NCBI GenBank assembly: GCA_964035795.1
Contig: OZ038325.1
Coordinates: 9,236,875-9,300,874 of the forward strand
Direction: 5' to 3'
Length of the DNA stretch: 64,000 bases
Source of the DNA: Pterobdella sp. o SKG-2022
Taxonomy: Eukaryota; Annelida; Clitellata; Hirudinida; Piscicolidae
Made by a program: the position numbers and the translations under genes. Each line of letters opens with the position of its first letter. Position 1 is the stretch's first letter. Under the pieces are notes generated by a model. The model searched no databases. It was given only the letters and a program-made list of their open reading frames with translations, and was not told the DNA's origin. Of the stretch, positions 50,701 to 64,000 are shown in pieces.

Positions 50701-53700
50701 CTGGAAGCCCTGGTTCTCCTTTTGGACCAGGAACTCCTTGCTCTCCAACACCTCCATTTTGTCCGTTCGGGCCTGGAAGTCCTGTATCTCCTGCGTACGT
50801 TTCAATCATAGTTTTACCTCAGTCATGTAGCAATTATGTAAACTTAATTTATAAATCATATCAAATTTTCTTACCTACTCCACCAGGAATGCCCACAAAA
50901 CCAGGATTACCGGGAAACCCAGCAGCTCCAGTATCTCCTAAAGCGCCTGGGCCTCCGGGACCTCCAGGAGACCCTGATGGACCTGGAAATCCTGGCTGTC
51001 CTATGTTTCCTTTGCCTCCTGGAGTTCCTGGACCCCCTGGCAAACCCATCGAACCTGGAACTCCTCTGAAACCGGGACTTCCTGGGCTACCGGGGAATCC
51101 TGTGTTTCCCATACCACCTGGAAACCCTGAAGGACCTGGGAAGCCTGAAGGCCCTGGTAAACCTATGGGTCCTGGACCCCCTGGACCCCCGTTGAAACCT
51201 GTTTGTGAATTAACGTTTTGTATAGTTTTTGAGAAAAAATTCTAATTTTTTTCGAATAGTATTTAATTGATTATCGGTTAATTTAATTGTAACATCAATT
51301 TTTTCAAATTTTTCTAATAGCTCATTGAATAATCATAACCAACCAGGTTGCCCGGTGTTCCCTGGAAATCCTGGAGCTCCGTTTGGACCATCAGGACCTG
51401 GACCTGGACTCAATCCAGGTTCACCATTCCTTCCTGACACACCCGTATCTCCTCTCACACCCTGGAACCCTGGAGGTCCCGGGTTGCCAGGCAGCCCTTG
51501 ACCGCCTGGTAGACCAGGACCACCTGAATCAAAATAATTCATTATTTTTTGATTATTATCCCTACCATATAGAACTTCATATTTGTTAAAAAAAATCGTT
51601 AACATAATTTTGAGATACCTTATATATCTACTATGAATCAATATCATTAGAGTACCACCTGGACCGCCTGGGAACCCTGTAGCTCCTTGGGCACCTGGAC
51701 TGCCATTAGCACCAGGAAAACCTTCCAGACCAGGCTCTCCTAACGCCCCAGGTTCTCCTTGCTCGCCTTGAGCACCGAAGCCCGGAGCGCCGGTATCTCC
51801 TTCCATTCCCTGAGGACCTACTCCACCAGGGTTTCCAGACCTACCTGGACTTCCTGGTCTTCCTGGATCTCCCGTGTTACCTGGAAAGCCTGGACCTCCA
51901 GGCGAACCTGTCGAGGTTGATATCACTTGTTGAAATTTATATCATATTTTGAGTTTATAACTCTAATTAAAAAATGGAAGAGCTTTAAAACTGATGTATT
52001 TATTGAACTATATCTAATATCGGAACTAAAAATCAAAACGAAGATACCTGGAGCTCCGATTCCTCCTGGGAATCCACTATCACCAGTGGCACCTTGTTGT
52101 CCCGGGCCACCTGGACGTCCTGGACCACCTGGAAGACCCGTGGAGCCCATAGGACCTGGACTGCCTGGTGATCCCGGCCCACCATCAAAGCCAGGCGAAC
52201 CTGGAAAACCTGTAGCTCCAATTCCACCTGGAGATTGTAGAGAGTCAAGTATTTTGAAATTTTATAATTGATTATCTTAATAATATGAATAAGTAAGTTT
52301 CCCATAACTGAATGTTTTACTATTAAATTTCTTTCAGAAAGTAGATATATGAAAAATAAAATGGTATTTGTCAATAAAACTTCAATATTCTTCTCATTTA
52401 AATATTAGATAATTATTTTTTTAATGAATTTAAATTATTTTTTTCTTCATTATTCATAACAGAAACTCCATTTTATAGGCTAACCTGGAGTTCCAGGAAA
52501 TCCGGGAGAGCCATTGCTTCCAGGGTTGCCAGGCCTTCCAGGAAACCCAGTGTCACCCATGCTTCCAGGAAAACCTGGAGTGCCAGGCTGGCCTGTGTTT
52601 CCTGGAAATCCTGGTGGCCCATTTCTGCCCGGATTGCCTTGGCTTCCTGTGGTGGTCAACGATTGTACGGGAAGGTGTATAATGCGTTTTCATTTAGATC
52701 TTGTGTGAGATGATTGTTTCTAGAGATTCTCATGGTAAAATTTATAACTTAAACTTTTTGAAAAAAATCTCGAAAATAAACTTCTAGATTCACCAAAGTT
52801 ACAGCGTTCATAATATACTTTATTCCCCCACAGCCAAAATAACGCCTTCCACCTGTGTCTCCTTGCAGTCCTTTAAATCCTGGAGAAGAGAATCCATTAT
52901 TGCCATCACGACCATTTGGTCCTGGAGAGCCTGGACGACCTGGGTCTCCTAGAGGTCCCTTGGACCCGGAAGTTCCGGGTGGTCCTGTAGTTTACACCCA
53001 CAAGCATTAATATCCAATACAATTCCAACACCTTATTTTATTGTTGGGAAACAGAATAATTGTATTTTGGCTAAACTTGTAGAAATTTTTCGAAAAAAAC
53101 ATTTTTATAATTATCACCGTCTATTCCAGGAAAACCAACTCCAGGAAGTCCAGGTTGACCTTGAGGACCTTGGTTGCCATCTCTTCCTGGACCTCCTGGT
53201 AATCCCATGGGACCTGGGGGACCTGGGAAGGATCTCCCTGAACCCCCTGCCCTGCCTGGTTCTCCCACTGCTCCTGGTGGGCCTGGAAATCCTGTGTTTT
53301 TGCATTGTTTTTATTAGATGTTAGTGTTTTAATATGCAAAAAAGTTGAACATTGAACTAATGTATATTAAACCTGGTGGTCCTTTCGGTCCCACGGGTCC
53401 TGGGCTTGGGCCTGGAGCGCTTGGAACCACTGTGGGAGGTTATGCTTAAGTGGAGGTTTTGTTTTTTTTGTAGGTTATGTAATTATTAATACTAAAACTC
53501 ACCGAATCTGCAAAAGACCACATTAGAGTTGGACCCGTCCCAAATATATCTGGCCCGGTTGCTAATGCTCGAAACAAAAAATCGAAACAGGTTGTTATTC
53601 TGGCTGTTTTCTCCTAAATCGATAGCATTAGGCCAAAACCTGTCGTCATACTCTCTCGCAAACCAATTAGGGAAATTTTGATTGGTACATTTCCAATTTC

Positions 53701-53953
53701 TATCAGTGTAAGCCAAAGCTTGTTGGTTGGAGGATGCTATTGAAGCCAAAAGACCGTGAGGGCTTGAATCAAATCCTTCACATCTGACAGCTATGAAAGT
53801 CCCATAATTCACTTGGTATACATCAGATTGCTGCCATTGCTGGAAGTTTTGTCCTTCCTGTTGTTGGGTTCCTTCCAGGTACAGAGTATAGCGGTCTTTG
53901 ACCGTCAGTCGCAACTCTAAACCTAGGGTGCATGCCAACACGTATGTGGTCAT
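44750..53953 (-). CDS. Membrane-anchored collagen with EGF and vWA domains, copy 1
   Basis: Predicted type I membrane matrix protein. Order from the N-terminus: a beta-sandwich-like domain (53503-53953: [47 protein letters not shown]); Gly-X-Y blocks in exons from about 53430 to 48107; an EGF-like module near 47555-47690 ([14 protein letters not shown]); vWA1 about 47360-46560; vWA2 about 46510-45730; a Cys-rich module near 45540-45635 ([19 protein letters not shown]); EGF modules near 45360-45465 ([16 protein letters not shown]) and 45092-45184 ([12 protein letters not shown]). The last exon 44750-44949 carries a span ([20 protein letters not shown]) and a short basic tail ending RDVGY. The 200-N gap lies in an intron or hides an exon. 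[11 protein letters not shown] may not be the real start: CACCCTAG just inside it is a possible acceptor, so a signal-peptide exon could lie upstream. Confidence 0.8.
47699..48035. repeat. 21-bp minisatellite in vWA-collagen intron
   Basis: About 16 almost identical copies of ATTATATTCAAAAACCCGTGA, in the intron between the first EGF exon and the last Gly-X-Y exon of copy 1. Because 21 is a multiple of three and the unit lacks stops in several frames, it yields long heptad-repeat frames on both strands that are not genes. Confidence 0.95.
48505..48704. other. Assembly gap (200 N)
   Basis: Exactly 200 consecutive N, a usual scaffold placeholder of unknown true length. It lies between two Gly-X-Y exons of the first vWA-collagen gene and beside a LINE fragment, so repeat content probably broke the assembly. 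Confidence 0.98.
48754..49010 (-). mobile_element. LINE reverse-transcriptase C-terminal remnant
   Basis: The minus-strand frame reads [13 protein letters not shown], then [18 protein letters not shown] and [16 protein letters not shown]. This is the typical end of non-LTR retrotransposon ORF2 (RWxGHxxRM, GRPxxxW-like, AxDRxxWRxxxx). A stop codon sits immediately before RWQ, and the upstream part is cut by the assembly gap, so it is a dead fragment inside the collagen intron. The clade cannot be judged from this end. Confidence 0.75.
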
Positions 53954-56900
53954 TTATTTGGTGAATGATATGCAATTTAAGTCTAATTCAAAATGAAGGA
54001 TAATAAGGATATATTGATTTTTTATTTCATATTATTTGTCTAATCATTGGTGCAACAGTGATGAAAATCAATAATTCCGTAATATCGTGAAACTCTCACA
54101 CATTGAAATAAACTATAAAAAATTCATTAAAAATGAAAATTTCTAAAATTGTCTTTTTTGAAAATGTCTTACTTTGAGCGTTGATTTGGCAACAAAAAAA
54201 CAATAAACAACAAAAATGTCGAAAATCAAATAATTTTGACATTTTGAGATTTTGTTTTTTAAACTTTCATAACATTAAACTGTATCACTTGGAACACAGT
54301 ACACGATGCAAAAGCATTTGCTATTATAACTACCTCAAGCTCACCATTATTATTCTATCATTACCAAAGTTTTTGTTATTATTATTATTATTATTATCAA
54401 TCTATATATGCTTTTTATTGAAACGATATCATTGAAATTATTATTATTATTATTATTATGTTTATTATTTAGTCTTTTTGAATTGGCTATGAGACTGCAT
54501 TGTAATAGTACAACAATCGGCCAAGCAGTCTTAGGTAACAACGCATAAGATAAATAGAAATAATAACAAAAATAATGGAATAGTGATTAATTATTTCACG
54601 ATAACAATAAAAACAAAAAAAATGGAAAACTAAACATTGAGGATTCCATGTTTCCATTCATAAAAATTAAAAAAAATAGCATATAAACTGAATATCAATA
54701 TAACAATTAAAAATATAAAAGCATGGAAAAATAATAACAATAATAATCTGTAGTAATGAAAATATTTAGCTGCTTAGCTTTATTGAATACAACCCGTACA
54801 GCTTATTATTGTTGTTAATACCGCCGATCTTTAGCAGCTATTTTTGATGATTTAATCCGGCAAGCTTAACGTCACAGCTAAACGACAGTTAGGGGAAGAA
54901 AGTTAAGGTGCTATACATATATAATAGTACTAATAATAATTAAAATTTTTATTATTATTATTAGCAGTATTATTAATAGTAGTAAACTATTTTTATTTTT
55001 ATTATTACAGATTATATTCGTAGTTGTAATGTTTCCATATATATTCAGTTAGTAATTTTAATATGCCATCTGGTCAATTCTATCTTACATCGTCAGCATA
55101 ACTTCGTGAAAATTTAATTCTTAATGATAATTATTTTTAATAAAATGAACAATAAAAATAATAACTATAATAAAAATAATATGAATAATAGCAATAATAA
55201 TAACAATGGCAATAATATGATTAATAAAACTATATTTTTTATTATTTTGCATAAGGTCGTTTGATAATCTATAAATATTTGTCTCGCAATAGTTACGCTG
55301 CGTGATGCCGCTGTTTATGATTATTATGATCATTGTTGTTATTTTTATTACTGCTGTTTATATATGTCAAGTTTAATGTCATTTGAATTTATTATTACTT
55401 TTCTTTATTATTATTAGCCTTCATAGTTTTTTTTTCATAGCTGTTACACAAAATTGTGTGAAATTGCATGATCATTTCATTATTTTTATTATGCTTCTTT
55501 TCATTCATTTATTTTATTTATAATATTGTTATGAACTTGATAATTATATAAAAATTTTTATTATATTTTAATATATTATTTACAACTTTTCCTCAATAGA
55601 TTTAATGTATTTTGACCAAGTGATAAATCAAAAAGAAAAATTTGTACCACTTTTGGAAATCAAAATGTCACATAATATAAAAAAATGTGTTTCAATAACG
55701 AGAATCCCAGAATAATAACAACAATAATAATGATCATCATTATAATTAAGCTTATGATATAAAATAATTATTATAATAACGCTTTCCGCCATATTGGAAC
55801 CCGGAAATAATATAAAAATTAAATTAAAGTTCTCATAAATGGAGAACTTCAATATGAGTGGACTTTAAAGAATATCCAAAAGCTTTTAAATTTTTAATGA
55901 AAAAAATTTTTATTCCTTAATGAGAATAATTTTATTTTCAATAAATGCAGTATTAACATTGGGTTAAAAAGATGAATGAAAAAACAACAAAAAGAGAAAT
56001 AAATGAGAAGTAATAAACAATGAGAAAAATAAAGAATGGATAATAAGGAATAAAAATAATATACAGCAAAATTGAATGATAAATCATAATGACAATGAAA
56101 TAATAATAAAAATAATAAAAAAATAATAGCAAGACTGAAATAGAAAACCTCCATTATTAGCTAGAGAATTGTTTTCAAACGTGTTCAAAAAACAATAATG
56201 AAATAATATCATTTAAAAATAAAAAAATATAACAATGAAAAAAAAAACAAAAATAAATAGCAGAAAAATCGCATTGAGAAATTTTTTAAAATTCCATGAG
56301 AAGTAGGGTTTAGAATGAAATGGTTATACAATATATTTTAATGAGTTGAGATGCCTTTTCGTTTTTTATTTGTTAATAAAATTACTGAAAAATTCATGAT
56401 AAATGATAGAATTCATTAAATGAGTGACAAAGTATAGAAAACTATTTTGGGCATTTTTTATCATTGAAATCATAACACCAAGCTTCGTAAAATGACTAAT
56501 AAACTGATATTTCACAAAATATTTGGATAAAAACGTTTTTTTTTCATTCATAATCTCACGAAAGAATAAAAATATTAGTACTAACTCGAAATAACTTGAA
56601 TTCGATTCGAAACATCGGCGCTTAACCTTTTAAAAAGACTAATCATAAGATCACTTACTAAATGATATAGCGTTAAACAGTAATTAATAATATTTTTGGA
56701 TTTTTAATAAATAGAGCATGAAGTTGATTTAGGTTATGCTTTTGAAGTTTCTATTTCCATAAATTCTTTCAAATTCATTCAGTTATAATTGCTAAAATGA
56801 ATGGAAAAGTATCAAAAAATAGCTCTCATAATTGAATCCAATGAGATTCAGTATTTTTCACAAATTGAAGCTTGGTTGGTGAGGGAACAAACTTAAAGAT

Positions 56901-57533
56901 GCTATAAAAAATGTCCAAAACTAACTTACATCATCAACAACAATAACTAACCGATGTATGTTTTAATTGAGTTTTATATTTTTTCCAAAGTTTTATAATT
57001 TTCTAGTTTTGTTTTTGATAAATTTATTTCCAACGTTAACGTTTCTGTGTTTTTTTTTTTTCAACTTTTTGTAACCAAAATTTAAACTTTATCAGGCTCG
57101 AAACTCATTCAACGTTATAACCTAAATACTTGAAGTTAAAAAATTGATTAGTGTGTCACCACCAACTGGGATTTCGATTGCGTGAAAAGTAATAAAGAAT
57201 TTAAAAGCGTTGGCATATTTTCACGATAATAATAAAAACTTCAGTTTTTCTAATTGAAAGATTTTTTTTCAATTTTTTTATTCAAAAAAAAAAAAAATTA
57301 GTTTCATCGGAAACTGTGAAACAAATCTTACAATGGAAAGTGCTACAAATGCAACTGAAAGTCTCTAGACGCACCAAAAATGGTTAAGAAAATACTTAGT
57401 GTTATCATCGAAATAATTCCATCAAAATCCAAACCTAGCAATAATCAAAATAAAGTCATGGTTAGTACGAAACAAAATGAAAAGTTTACACATTTCGGCT
57501 AAAAAGTGAAAAATGTGAAGAGAAAATTGCAGC
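53954..57533. other. Spacer between the two vWA-collagen genes
   Basis: About 3.6 kb with only simple-sequence frames. It contains (ATT)n runs near 54370-54470 and 54950-55010. It should include the 3' UTR of copy 2 and the promoter of copy 1, perhaps with an unrecognised signal-peptide exon of copy 1. I could not identify such an exon with confidence. Confidence 0.5.

Positions 57534-64000
<6,467 letters not shown>

Noticed and set aside
54450..54541. Hydrophobic minus-strand frame (PIVVLLQCSLIANS) as a signal-peptide exon for vWA-collagen copy 1
   Set aside because: The frame has no ATG at the start and no clear donor; hydrophobicity is expected by chance in this AT-rich spacer.

Overview
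The window is AT-rich metazoan nuclear DNA. Its genes contain many introns with GT/AG borders and encode animal-specific families: protocadherin, doublecortin, vWA-EGF-collagen and SLC52. It is dense in (ATT)n and other simple repeats, and the proteins carry many poly-Asn tracts. Introns are short to moderate (about 100 bp to 1 kb). This suggests a compact, AT-rich invertebrate genome. I cannot name the phylum from sequence alone. A 200-N gap at 48505-48704 shows this is a draft scaffold.

Layout, left to right: 1-4069 is repeat-rich DNA with no convincing gene. 4070-13433 (-) is eIF4G, with an eIF4E-binding motif, MIF4G, MA3 and W2. 14238-15941 (-) is an SLC52-type riboflavin transporter in three coding exons. 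17261-20179 (-) is a one-exon protocadherin-like protein with a poly-Asn tail. 20547-22242 (+) is a NOL7/UTP16-like nucleolar protein. 22759-24818 (-) is a protein with two doublecortin domains. 26783-37180 (-) is a PHF3/DIDO1-type protein with TFIIS-like and SPOC domains. 38020-43691 (+) is PANK4, with a decayed kinase half and an intact DUF89 phosphatase half. 44750-53953 (-) and 57534->64000 (-) are two tandem paralogues that each encode a collagen, EGF, vWA, vWA, EGF chain ending in a single C-terminal membrane span.

Two gene pairs are head-to-head with short shared upstream regions: protocadherin/NOL7 (367 bp) and PHF3-DIDO1/PANK4 (839 bp). PANK4 converges on the first collagen gene. Most genes are unrelated housekeeping genes (translation initiation, ribosome biogenesis, transcription elongation, cofactor damage control, vitamin uptake). 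The exception is the right-hand 20 kb, a tandem array of membrane-anchored vWA-collagens. I find this the most unusual content: known membrane collagens are type II proteins, whereas here the collagen is N-terminal and the membrane span C-terminal.

Exon borders were deduced by eye from splice consensus, reading-frame continuity and remembered family sequences. Those quoted as exact were checked for phase; the others are approximate.
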